The position numbers were made by a program, and so were the translations under genes. DNA of 64,000 nucleotides. Origin: Natronococcus sp. A-GB7. Its GTDB lineage: Archaea; Halobacteriota; Halobacteria; Halobacteriales; Natrialbaceae. Positions 35,454-42,678 of the stretch are shown one piece after another. The stretch's first letter is position 1, and every line of letters starts with the position of its first letter. The notes beneath the pieces were generated by a model. It was not told where the DNA came from and searched no databases. It worked only from the letters and a program-made list of their open reading frames with translations. The DNA lies in NCBI RefSeq assembly GCF_029688865.1, contig NZ_JARUKV010000009.1, positions 1 to 64,000 on the forward strand. Reading direction: 5' to 3'.

Positions 35454-36983
35454 CTAGTAGGAACGAGTGTCGCTCGTCTCGTTGCCCTCTTCGTCGACGA
35501 CGGTGAGGCGAACCTCTTCGGGATCGTCGTCCGAGCGCAGTTCGTGCTCGCCGTCGGCGCTCGAACCACCGACGCTCGAGGACTCGCTATCGAGGACGGT
35601 CCCGTCGGCGGCGAGCAGTTCGCTCGTCACCGACTCGAGGGCACCGTCGTCGTCGGAGACCGCCCAGTCGACGTCCGCCCGGTTCCAGCGGCCGGTGGTC
35701 TGCGTGGAGACGCCGAAGGTGTCGATGTCGGGACTCGACGGTTCCTCGTCGTCGTCACCATCATCGTCGTCCTCGTCATCGTCATCGCCGTCGTCCTCGA
35801 TATCGAGCGCGTCGGCGACGTTGAGCCGACCCGCACCCTGCTCGTTGTCATCGAGGCCGACGTCGTCGGCAGCCGCCATCAGTTCGCCTCGGACGTCCGC
35901 GGGATCGGTTCCCGCCGCGATGAGCGTCGCGGCCGCGCCGGCCACGTGGGGCGACGACATCGACGTCCCGGAGAACTCGTCGTAGTCGTCCCGCGGGATC
36001 GTCGAGAGCACGTCGACGCCCGGCGCCGCGATGTCGACTTCGGGGCCGGTCGAGGAGAAGTCCGCGAGGTCGTCGTCTTCGTCGGTGGCAGAGACGGCGA
36101 TGACCTCGTCGTAGGCGGCCGGGTAGCCGACGCAGTCAGTACACGGACCGTCGTTACCGGCGGCTGCAACCATCACGACCCCCCGTTCGTCGGCGTACTG
36201 GACCGCGTCCCTGACCACGTCGGAGTCGGTGTCGGAACCGAGGCTCATGTTCTGGACGTCGTGGCCCTGATCGGCGGACCACTGGATCCCCGCGGCGATG
36301 TCGTCGAGGGTACCACCGCCGTCGCACTGCAACACCTTGACCGCGTGCAGCGTCGCGTCGGGTGCGACGCCCAGGACGCCGGTGCCGTCGTCGGCCGCGC
36401 CCGCGGTTCCCGCACAGTGGGTGCCGTGGTCGTTGTCGTCGTCCCACTCCTCGAGACAGTCGTCGATGTCGTTCCCGCCGCCGAACGGACCGCCACCGCA
36501 GTCGGTCGTACACGCAGCGTCCTCCGTCGCGTACCCCTCGCCGAGGTTCGCTTCGAGGGTTTCGTGCTGGGCGTCGATCCCCGTGTCAATGATCGCGACG
36601 CTGACTCCGTCGCCCGTCTCGCCATCGTCGACGGCGAGGTCCGCGTCGACCTGTTCGATCCCGTACGGCGTCTCCTGCTCGAGGGCCCGCATCAGTCCGT
36701 TTCGCTCGACGTAGCGAACGTTCGGGTTGTTCTGCAGGTTCTCGACGGCGTTTTCGGAGAACCGGCCGGACACTGCGCGACCGATCGAGCCGAAATCGAA
36801 CTCCCGGCGAACCTCGTCGGCGGCCTCGCGGGCCCGATCGAGTCCTCGGTCAGGATCGACGCCGACGACGTACTCGTCGTTCCGGACGTCGGCCGCCGAC
36901 GCCTGTCCGGCGAGGGCCGTCCCGGCGACACCTGCGCCGACGCCACGAAGAATCGTCCGTCGTGAGAAATCTTCACTGGGCAT
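35454..36983 (-). CDS. Tat-exported subtilase (halolysin type) with C-terminal domain
   Basis: A 509-residue precursor. The Tat signal is SRRTILRGVGAGVAGTALAG, then an I9-like propeptide (about 35-100). The S8 triad is Asp133 (IIDTGIDAQH), His186 (NDHGTHCAGT) and Ser341 (GTSMSSPHVAG), with the oxyanion Asn in AAAGNDGPC. Several Cys residues (DAACTTDCGGG, GPCTDCVGY) may form disulfides or bind metal. An Asp-rich linker (about 395-415) separates a C-terminal beta-sandwich-like extension ending DTRSY, which resembles halolysin tails used for stability at high salt. The TATA-like box at 37017-37028 gives a short 5' UTR. Confidence 0.93.
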   Translation of the reverse strand: MPSEDFSRRTILRGVGAGVAGTALAGQASAADVRNDEYVVGVDPDRGLDRAREAADEVRREFDFGSIGRAVSGRFSENAVENLQNNPNVRYVERNGLMRALEQETPYGIEQVDADLAVDDGETGDGVSVAIIDTGIDAQHETLEANLGEGYATEDAACTTDCGGGPFGGGNDIDDCLEEWDDDNDHGTHCAGTAGAADDGTGVLGVAPDATLHAVKVLQCDGGGTLDDIAAGIQWSADQGHDVQNMSLGSDTDSDVVRDAVQYADERGVVMVAAAGNDGPCTDCVGYPAAYDEVIAVSATDEDDDLADFSSTGPEVDIAAPGVDVLSTIPRDDYDEFSGTSMSSPHVAGAAATLIAAGTDPADVRGELMAAADDVGLDDNEQGAGRLNVADALDIEDDGDDDDEDDDDGDDDEEPSSPDIDTFGVSTQTTGRWNRADVDWAVSDDDGALESVTSELLAADGTVLDSESSSVGGSSADGEHELRSDDDPEEVRLTVVDEEGNETSDTRSY

Positions 36984-37016
36984 GTGTGTTCAAATCACAT
37001 GATACTCGTACAGGTC

Positions 37017-37028
37017 ATAGTATAAATA
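37017..37028 (-). promoter_or_regulatory. Promoter (TATA-like) of the halolysin gene
   Basis: Read on the minus strand, the sequence is CTATTTATACTA, a strong archaeal TATA element. Its centre (about 37022) predicts a start of transcription near 36995, twelve nt before the ATG at 36983. Confidence 0.5.
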
Positions 37029-37153
37029 GCTGACTAGTGAGATACATAATATATGTCTGCAGAAGAATGGAGACAAGCGGTTTCTGGAGCGGCGTCGATC
37101 TACCGCGTCGTCTGACGTAAGAACTATACTGGCGGCCACGCAGGATATCGTCA

Positions 37154-37522
37154 ATGGGATTCATGGATAAGATCGTCGGCACCGGTGGACAGTCTACGAC
37201 CACCACCGACGATTACGTCGAACTGGACCTCGACGACATCTCGACCGAGTCGGCCGAGGCGCGGATGCAGGTTCGGATCGCCGAGATCAGCGGTCAGGCC
37301 GACGCGGTCGCCATCAAGGACGCCGTCTACGACGGTGACGTCGTGTTCGCGGATATCACTCGGCTGCGGACCAACGACAGCACCGTCGAACACATCGTCG
37401 ACGAGCTGCGGCAGGTCGCTCACGAGGTCGACGGCGACATCGTCCGCAAGGGCGACGATCAGATCATCGTCACACCCGCGGGCGTACGGATCAACCGGAC
37501 GAAGCTGGGCCAGGACTCCTGA
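37154..37522 (+). CDS. sepF: Cell division protein SepF (archaeal FtsZ anchor)
   Basis: A 122-residue protein: an N-terminal amphipathic start (MGFMDKIVGTGG), a short linker with TTTTDD, then the SepF core (YVELDLDDISTESAEARMQVRIAEISGQADAVAIKDAVYDGDVVFADITRL...DELRQVAHEVDGDIVRKGDDQIIVTPAGVRI). Archaeal SepF binds the membrane and tethers FtsZ1/FtsZ2 to the division ring. CTATACT near 37126 is a TATA-like box 27 nt before the ATG, so the mRNA is probably leaderless. Confidence 0.94.
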   Translation: MGFMDKIVGTGGQSTTTTDDYVELDLDDISTESAEARMQVRIAEISGQADAVAIKDAVYDGDVVFADITRLRTNDSTVEHIVDELRQVAHEVDGDIVRKGDDQIIVTPAGVRINRTKLGQDS

Positions 37523-37669
37523 TCCCGGAACTCCACGACCCCTGATCCAGCGTCTGTCGACAGACGTCGATTCCCTGTTCGACGAGTGTAATCTCTGATA
37601 CGGTCGAGAGCCCCGTTCCCGCGGCCTGCAAACGATAATACTTTTCCATTACTATACGAAAGCCCGAGT

Positions 37670-38818
37670 ATGGTTGACGATCTCGAGAAAGGGCTGGAGG
37701 GAGTTCTGGTCGCAGAGTCCGGGCTCAGCTCGGTCGACGGTGATGCCGGACGCTTGATCTACCGCGGCTATTCGATCGAGGATCTCGCTCGCGGCGCGAG
37801 CTACGAGGAGGTCGTCTACCTCCTCTGGCACGGCGAACTCCCGACCGAAGACGAGCTGGAGTCGTTTACCGCGTCGCTAACCGAGGAGCGGTCGGTCGAC
37901 GACGACGTTCTCGAGACGGTCGAGCAGCTCGCCGACGCGGACGAACGACCGATGGCGGCGCTGCGGACGGCGGTGTCGATGCTCTCGGCGTACGAGCCGG
38001 AAGCCGACGCCGAGCCCGACGACCTCGAGGCGACGCGCCGGCAGGGACGACGGATCACCGCCAAGATCCCGACGGTCCTCGCGGCGTTCGAGCGCTACCG
38101 CCTCGGCGAGGAACCGGTCGATCCGGATCCCGATCTCGGACTCGCGGCCAACTTCCTCTACATGCTGACGGGCGAGGAACCCGACGAGCTGGCCGCGGAG
38201 ACGTTCGACCAGGCGCTGACGCTGCACGCCGACCACGGGCTGAACGCGTCGACGTTCACCTCGATGGTGATCGGGTCGACGATGGCCGACATCTACAGCG
38301 CGGTTACCGGCGGCATCGGCGCCCTCTCGGGACCGCTTCACGGCGGCGCCAACCAGGACGTTATGGAGGTCCTCATGGAGATCGACGAGAGCGACCTCGA
38401 CCACCGTGAGTGGATCGAACAGGCAATCGACGAGGGGCGTCGTATCCCCGGCTACGGTCACCGCGTCTACAACGTCAAAGATCCGCGCGCGAAGATCCTC
38501 GAGGAGCGCAGCGAGGAACTCGCCGAACAGGGCGAGAGCAAGTGGTACGACTACACCACGACCATCGAGCAGTACCTCGTTGAAGAGCAGGGACTCGCCG
38601 AGAAGGGAATTGCGCCCAACGTCGACTTCTACTCCGGCTCGGTCTACTACCAGCTCGGGATCCCGATCGATCTCTACACCCCCATCTTCGCGATGAGCCG
38701 CACCCCCGGCTGGATCGCCCACGTCGTCGAGTACCAGGAGAACAACCGCCTCATCCGCCCGCGCGCCCGGTACACGGGTCCCGAGGATCAGGAGTTCGTC
38801 CCCCTCGAGGAACGATAG
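37670..38818 (+). CDS. citZ: Citrate synthase
   Basis: A 382-residue protein of the citrate synthase family, which condenses acetyl-CoA and oxaloacetate in the TCA cycle. Diagnostic segments are LIYRGYSIEDLARGASYEEVVYLLWHGELP, ALTLHADHGLNASTFT (active-site His), GPLHGGANQDVMEVL, PGYGHRVY (second active-site His) and VDFYSGSVYYQLGIP with the catalytic Asp. Length fits the archaeal/small citrate synthase type. A TATA-like AATACTTTT around 37636-37644 predicts a start right at the ATG. No other TCA gene is adjacent. Confidence 0.95.
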   Translation: MVDDLEKGLEGVLVAESGLSSVDGDAGRLIYRGYSIEDLARGASYEEVVYLLWHGELPTEDELESFTASLTEERSVDDDVLETVEQLADADERPMAALRTAVSMLSAYEPEADAEPDDLEATRRQGRRITAKIPTVLAAFERYRLGEEPVDPDPDLGLAANFLYMLTGEEPDELAAETFDQALTLHADHGLNASTFTSMVIGSTMADIYSAVTGGIGALSGPLHGGANQDVMEVLMEIDESDLDHREWIEQAIDEGRRIPGYGHRVYNVKDPRAKILEERSEELAEQGESKWYDYTTTIEQYLVEEQGLAEKGIAPNVDFYSGSVYYQLGIPIDLYTPIFAMSRTPGWIAHVVEYQENNRLIRPRARYTGPEDQEFVPLEER

Positions 38819-38897
38819 GGCGGCCAAGCGGCCGAACGGACTCATCGGTCAAGGGAAACCGGCGCTACTTTTTGCGACACGCGAGAGTGACGGTTTC

Positions 38898-39335
38898 ATG
38901 GCAACGACGCGTACGACTGAGACGGTGTTCGTCTACGGAACGCTGACCGACCCCGATCGGGTCGAGGCCGTTCTCAGAACCCTCCCGAACGCGGACTACG
39001 AGCTCGGTTCGACGGCCGTCCTCGAGGGGCTTCGTCGGGTCGAAGGCGAGTACCCGACGCTGGCACCCGGCGACCACACCGAGGGCCAACTCCTCGCGGT
39101 CGACGAGCGCGGGCTCGAGGCCCTCGACCGGTACGAGGGCGTCGACCGCGGGCTGTACGAACGGGTCGCGGTACCCCGCGAGGACCCGGACGCCGGTGAG
39201 GTCTGGGTCTACGTCGGCGACCCGGACCGACTCGGAGTGGCCGAACGGATCGACTGGCCCGACGGCACCTCGCTCGAGGAGCGGGTTCGAACGTACGTTT
39301 CGAACCGGGGTGTCGTGATACGAGCGAGCGAATGA
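38898..39335 (+). CDS. Gamma-glutamylcyclotransferase-like (AIG2/GGCT) protein
   Basis: A 145-residue protein with the GGCT fold. It has the substrate-loop motif VFVYGTLTDPDRVEAVL, the YPTLAPGDHTEGQLLAVDERGLEALDRYEGVDRGLYERV segment with the catalytic Glu, and the VWVYVGDPDR strand. GGCT enzymes cyclise gamma-glutamyl amines to 5-oxoproline. This is notable since many haloarchaea contain gamma-glutamylcysteine, but the substrate here is unproven. A T-rich box (CTACTTTTTG) is near 38871. Confidence 0.87.
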   Translation: MATTRTTETVFVYGTLTDPDRVEAVLRTLPNADYELGSTAVLEGLRRVEGEYPTLAPGDHTEGQLLAVDERGLEALDRYEGVDRGLYERVAVPREDPDAGEVWVYVGDPDRLGVAERIDWPDGTSLEERVRTYVSNRGVVIRASE

Positions 39336-39410
39336 CGGACGTCTGTCCAGCGTCTGACGGCCGATAGACCGCGGCGCCGTCTTGCGGTTTCACTTCCGCT
39401 CCGGGTGCAT

Positions 39411-39547
39411 GGGTTTTATGGTGTCTCCACCCGCGACTACAGTCGCAGGTCACACGCCGTGCAATCCTGTATTCCCTGTCGTGTTGCCCCACCGGCAACA
39501 CAGACTATCGGGTTGAGGGGGTAGCCGACACACCGATTCCCGATAGT
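39411..39547 (+). other. Hairpin-rich spacer upstream of ilvA, possible structured RNA or leader
   Basis: No protein is supported in 39336-39581. Four inverted repeats follow one another: GGTG-TCTC-CACC (39420-39431); GCGAC-TACA-GTCGC (39433-39446); GTGTTGCC-CCACC-GGCAACAC (39481-39501, perfect 8-bp stem); ACTATCGGG...CCCGATAGT (39504-39547, perfect 9-bp stem). A TATA-like GTTTTATGG lies at about 39412-39420. The ilvA promoter box (CCTTAC, about 39553) follows the last stem. A noncoding RNA, a terminator cluster or an ilvA control region are all possible; I do not recognise a known RNA family. Confidence 0.5.
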
Positions 39548-39581
39548 AAATCCTTACAGTACGTACCCACTACTCGAGCGT

Positions 39582-40793
39582 ATGCTTCAGCTATCGGATA
39601 TTCTCGAGGCGGAAGATCGGGTCCGCGAGACCTCCAGGCGGACGCCGCTGCAGTACTCCTACACCTACTCGTCGATGACCGACGCCGAGGTGCACCTGAA
39701 ACTCGAGAACAGCCAGCGAACGGGCGCGTTCAAGATCCGCGGCGCGACCAACCGGATCGCGACGCTGTCGCCCTCGGAGAAGGAGGCTGGCGTCGTCACC
39801 GCAAGCGCGGGCAACCACGCCCAGGGAGTCGCCCTCGCCGCGACCCGGGCCGGTGTCGACGCGACGATCGTCATGCCCCAGCACGCCCCGATCTCGAAGG
39901 TCAAGGCGACCAGAAACTACGGCGCCGAGGTCGTTCTCGAGGGTACTGACTACAGCGAGGCCGCCGACCGAGCCCACGAGATCGAACGCGAGGAGGGCCG
40001 GACCTACCTCCACGCCTTCGACGACGAGGACGTGATGGCCGGCCAGGGGACGATCGGCCTCGAGATTCTCGAGGACTGTCCCGACGTCGACACCGTCGTC
40101 GTCCCGATCGGTGGGGGTGGACTCATCAGCGGGATCGCGACGGCGGTCAAGGGAAAGAAACCCGACGCGCGCGTGATCGGTGTCCAGGCCGAGGGCGCCT
40201 CCAGCGCCGCTCCCTCGCTCGAGAAGGGTGAACGGATCTCGCTGGACGGCGTGGACACGATCGCGGACGGGATTGCCACCCGCAGCGTCGGCGAGCGGAC
40301 GTTCCCCTACATTCAGGAGCGGGTCGACGAGGTCGTCACGGTCTCCGATCCCGAGATCGCGATGGCGATCGTCCACCTGCTCGAGCGATCGAAGACGGTG
40401 GTCGAAGGGGCGGGTGCGGTGCCGCTTGCAGCCGTCCTCTTCGAGAAGTTCGACTACGACGAGGGCGAGACGATCGTCCCCGCGCTGTGTGGCGGCAACA
40501 TCGACCTCAACACGCTCAGCAACGTCATCGTCCGCGGGCTCGTCGAGACTGGTCGCTACCTCAAGATCCGGACGGTACTCAAGGACCGCCCGGGCTCGCT
40601 CGAGGAGCTGCTGGCGATCCTGACCGCCCACCAGGCGAACATCTACGCGATCCACCACGATCGGACCTCGAGAGACGTCGAGATGAGCGACACCGAGGTC
40701 GAGATCGAACTCGAGATGCGGGGCACCGACCACGTCGAGCGGTTCCTCGCGGATCTGCGCGACGAGGGGTACGAGGTCGACGTCCTCGCGTAG
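39582..40793 (+). CDS. ilvA: Threonine ammonia-lyase (threonine deaminase) with ACT domain
   Basis: A 403-residue fold-type II PLP enzyme. The PLP lysine is Lys51 in RTGAFKIRGATNRI; the phosphate-binding loop is VPIGGGGLISGIATAVKG, and SAGNHAQGVALAA is the conserved substrate loop. A C-terminal ACT domain (about 325-403; KIRTVLKDRPGSLEELLAILTAHQANIYAIHHDR) offers allosteric control. The reaction converts threonine to 2-oxobutyrate and ammonia, feeding isoleucine synthesis. The architecture matches short IlvA/TdcB-plus-ACT proteins. A TATA-like box 27 nt upstream suggests a leaderless transcript. Confidence 0.93.
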   Translation: MLQLSDILEAEDRVRETSRRTPLQYSYTYSSMTDAEVHLKLENSQRTGAFKIRGATNRIATLSPSEKEAGVVTASAGNHAQGVALAATRAGVDATIVMPQHAPISKVKATRNYGAEVVLEGTDYSEAADRAHEIEREEGRTYLHAFDDEDVMAGQGTIGLEILEDCPDVDTVVVPIGGGGLISGIATAVKGKKPDARVIGVQAEGASSAAPSLEKGERISLDGVDTIADGIATRSVGERTFPYIQERVDEVVTVSDPEIAMAIVHLLERSKTVVEGAGAVPLAAVLFEKFDYDEGETIVPALCGGNIDLNTLSNVIVRGLVETGRYLKIRTVLKDRPGSLEELLAILTAHQANIYAIHHDRTSRDVEMSDTEVEIELEMRGTDHVERFLADLRDEGYEVDVLA

Positions 40794-40839
40794 GACGGTG
40801 CCGTTAAGAACGGTCGGACGGACTCTCGAGTGAGAAGCG

Positions 40840-41085
40840 ATGACCGGCCACTCGAACGACGACCCTCTCGGCTTCTCGCGGCGGGCGAAGTCCGCGCTGC
40901 TGTGGGGAGTCGTCGGCGCGCTCTCCTTTCTGGTGCTCGTCCAGGGGTATGCCCTGTTCGTCGAACCGCTCGTGACGATCACCCAGGGCGCGCTCGTGGC
41001 CGTCCTCGTCGGTATCGGTGCAGGGATCGGCAGCTATCTGCTCGAGCACCGCGTCGCTGCGTGGACGAGCCGACGCGCGGAGTGA
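40840..41085 (+). CDS. Small two-helix membrane protein
   Basis: An 81-residue protein with a hydrophilic N-terminus (MTGHSNDDPLGFSRRAKS), two hydrophobic helices (about 20-42 and 46-66) and a basic tail (HRVAAWTSRRAE). A TATA-like box (GTTAAGA, about 40807) lies upstream. It resembles small conserved haloarchaeal membrane proteins of unknown function (I recall a DUF7534-type family, unconfirmed). Confidence 0.7.
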   Translation: MTGHSNDDPLGFSRRAKSALLWGVVGALSFLVLVQGYALFVEPLVTITQGALVAVLVGIGAGIGSYLLEHRVAAWTSRRAE

Positions 41086-41132
41086 CCCTATCTCGTAACA
41101 GTTAAACGACGGACGCGGCTAAGATAACTCGA

Positions 41133-41213
41133 GCCAGGATGGCCGAACGGTAAGGCGCACGCCTGGAAAGCGTGTTCCCTTTGGGATTCTGGGTTCAAAT
41201 CCCAGTCCTGGCG
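41133..41213 (+). tRNA. tRNA-Ser (anticodon GGA)
   Basis: A complete class II tRNA. The acceptor stem is GCCAGGA/TCCTGGC with discriminator G at 41213. The D stem is GCC/GGC. The anticodon stem CACGC/GCGTG has loop CTGGAAA, giving anticodon GGA (serine UCC/UCU). A variable arm TCCC-TTT-GGGA follows, and the T stem is CTGGG/CCCAG with loop TTCAAAT. No intron and no encoded CCA. A run of T follows directly. Its last 22 nt are repeated at 41339-41360. Confidence 0.97.
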
Positions 41214-41219
41214 TTTTTT
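41214..41219 (+). terminator. Oligo-T terminator of tRNA-Ser
   Basis: Six consecutive T immediately follow the tRNA discriminator base, the normal archaeal termination signal. Confidence 0.7.
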
Positions 41220-41338
41220 GCGTTTCACACCGGCGAGCGGCGCGTAGCGACGCGAGCCAATCGAACGCGAAAAGCGACAACGGCGGGATTTGAATCAGGC
41301 CGAGGTTCTGCGAGCAACGCGAACAGGTTCTCGGACGT

Positions 41339-41360
41339 GGTTCAAATCCCAGTCCTGGCG
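41339..41360 (+). repeat. Duplicate of the tRNA-Ser 3' end (attachment-site scar)
   Basis: These 22 nt (beginning GGTTCAAATCCC and ending CCTGGCG) are identical to 41192-41213, the 3' end of the tRNA-Ser gene. The two copies are direct repeats 147 bp apart. Such a pair is what tRNA-targeting integrases leave at the ends of an element (attL/attR). Nothing but 125 bp of non-coding sequence lies between them, so this would be a remnant after loss of the element. Confidence 0.65.
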
Positions 41361-41439
41361 TATTCTGTCGCAAGCAAGCTCGCGAGCGACCAGCGACGCG
41401 GACGCCTCGAGCGACCCCCTCTCGAGCCCCCATCGAGCT

Positions 41440-41565
41440 CTACTGCTCGATTTCGACCGGGCTGTCGCAGGCGATCCAGCGGTCCGGCTCCGAACGCTCG
41501 CGGACCTCGAAGAACCCGTCCTCGCTGAACCGTGCTTCGTACTCCGAATCCTCGTTCGATTGCAT
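41440..41565 (-). CDS. Very small acidic conserved protein
   Basis: A 41-residue acidic protein (MQSNEDSEYEARFSEDGFFEV...) ending DSPVEIEQ. It reads as a compact beta-rich micro-protein: E-Y-E-A-R-F-S-E-D-G-F-F-E-V followed by WIACDSPVEIE. Short haloarchaeal proteins with this pattern (a DUF7331-like family, from memory) are common and of unknown function. A start at 41565 is supported by the conserved YEA-F-x-E-D-G pattern beginning a few residues later. Confidence 0.6.
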   Translation of the reverse strand: MQSNEDSEYEARFSEDGFFEVRERSEPDRWIACDSPVEIEQ

Positions 41566-41721
41566 ATCCGTCTCGAGCACGGACGGCGTGATGAGTACGA
41601 GGGACGTACCGAGTTTGATCGTCCGGAAACCGACGCTTGGGCGACCGTTTCGCGGAGTGGAACGATCGGCGATCGAGCCTCGAGCGGGGTGTATTTGCCC
41701 GTCCGACACGTAATCGCTCGT

Positions 41722-42477
41722 ATGTGCGGTCGCTACACGCTGTTCGTCGACCGAGATGAGCTCGAGGAACGCTTCGACGCCCGCTTCCCCGAGTCGACGG
41801 CGCCGTTCGAGCCGCGGTACAACGCGGCGCCGGGCCAGGAGCTGCCGGTGATCACGAACGAGGCGCCCGAGGAGTTCCACCGCCTCGAGTGGGGGCTGGT
41901 TCCGTCGTGGGCCGACGACGACAGCGGCGGGCTCATCAACGCGCGCGCCGAGACGGTCGACGAGAAGCCGAGCTTCCGGGCGGCCTACGAGTCTCGGCGC
42001 TGTCTCGTCCCGGCCGACGGGTTCTACGAGTGGGTCGAGACGGACGGCGGTGGGCGAACCGGAGAGTCGCAATCCTCGTCAGCTCTCGGATCTGACGGCG
42101 GAAAACAGCCCTATCGGGTCGCCTTCGAGGACAATCGCCCGTTCGCGATGGCGGGCCTGTGGGAGCGCTGGGAGCCCGAGACGACCCAGTCGGGGCTCGA
42201 CGCGTTCGGCGGCGGCCTCGAGGACGAGTCCGACGACGGACCGCTCGAGACGTTTACGATCGTCACGACCGAGCCAAACGACCTGGTCTCGGAGCTCCAC
42301 CACCGGATGGCGGTCATCCTCGAGCCCGGCCGAGAACGGGAGTGGCTGACCGCCGACGATCCGCGGTCGTGTCTGAAACCGTACCCGGGTGAGGAGCTGC
42401 GAGCCTATCCGGTGTCGACGGCCGTCAACGATCCGAGCACGGACGAGCCGTCGCTGGTCGAACCGATCGAGTCGTGA
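41722..42477 (+). CDS. SOS-response-associated peptidase family protein (SRAP, YedK/HMCES)
   Basis: A 251-residue SRAP-domain protein starting MCGRYTLF; Cys2, exposed after Met removal, is the catalytic residue that forms a thiazolidine crosslink with abasic sites in single-stranded DNA. Other signatures are the RYNAAPGQELPVI loop (Asn), WGLVPSWADD, NARAETVDEKPSFRAAYESRRCLVPADGFYEW and the HHRMAVIL motif with the active-site His. An acidic insertion lies around 105-125. It protects abasic sites during replication. TATA-like GTATTTGCC near 41695 suggests a leaderless start. Confidence 0.93.
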   Translation: MCGRYTLFVDRDELEERFDARFPESTAPFEPRYNAAPGQELPVITNEAPEEFHRLEWGLVPSWADDDSGGLINARAETVDEKPSFRAAYESRRCLVPADGFYEWVETDGGGRTGESQSSSALGSDGGKQPYRVAFEDNRPFAMAGLWERWEPETTQSGLDAFGGGLEDESDDGPLETFTIVTTEPNDLVSELHHRMAVILEPGREREWLTADDPRSCLKPYPGEELRAYPVSTAVNDPSTDEPSLVEPIES

Positions 42478-42642
42478 GGACCGGCGCGAAGTCACTTAAA
42501 TATAGTTGCGAGATCGGACCGTTCCGGCGTCGGTAGCTATGATATTCAGTCTCATGACTGGGCGGTACCGGTCCGCAGTACCGTGGTTTCAGCCGTCGCT
42601 CGGCGAACGGCTCGAGATCGCGCCGACGATCGATAACGGTGT

Positions 42643-42652
42643 TCTTATATAG
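42643..42652 (+). promoter_or_regulatory. Thermosome promoter, TATA box
   Basis: TCTTATATAG is a near-consensus archaeal TATA element. Transcription would start about 42674, which argues that the first used start codon is the ATG at 42679 rather than the one at 42664. Confidence 0.6.
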
Positions 42653-42678
42653 AAGGACAATCAATGAACCAGCTGACT

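Noticed and set aside
41284-41296. tRNA-like T-arm sequence on the minus strand
   Set aside because: Only the T-arm is present; no acceptor or anticodon stem can be formed, so it is not a tRNA gene.
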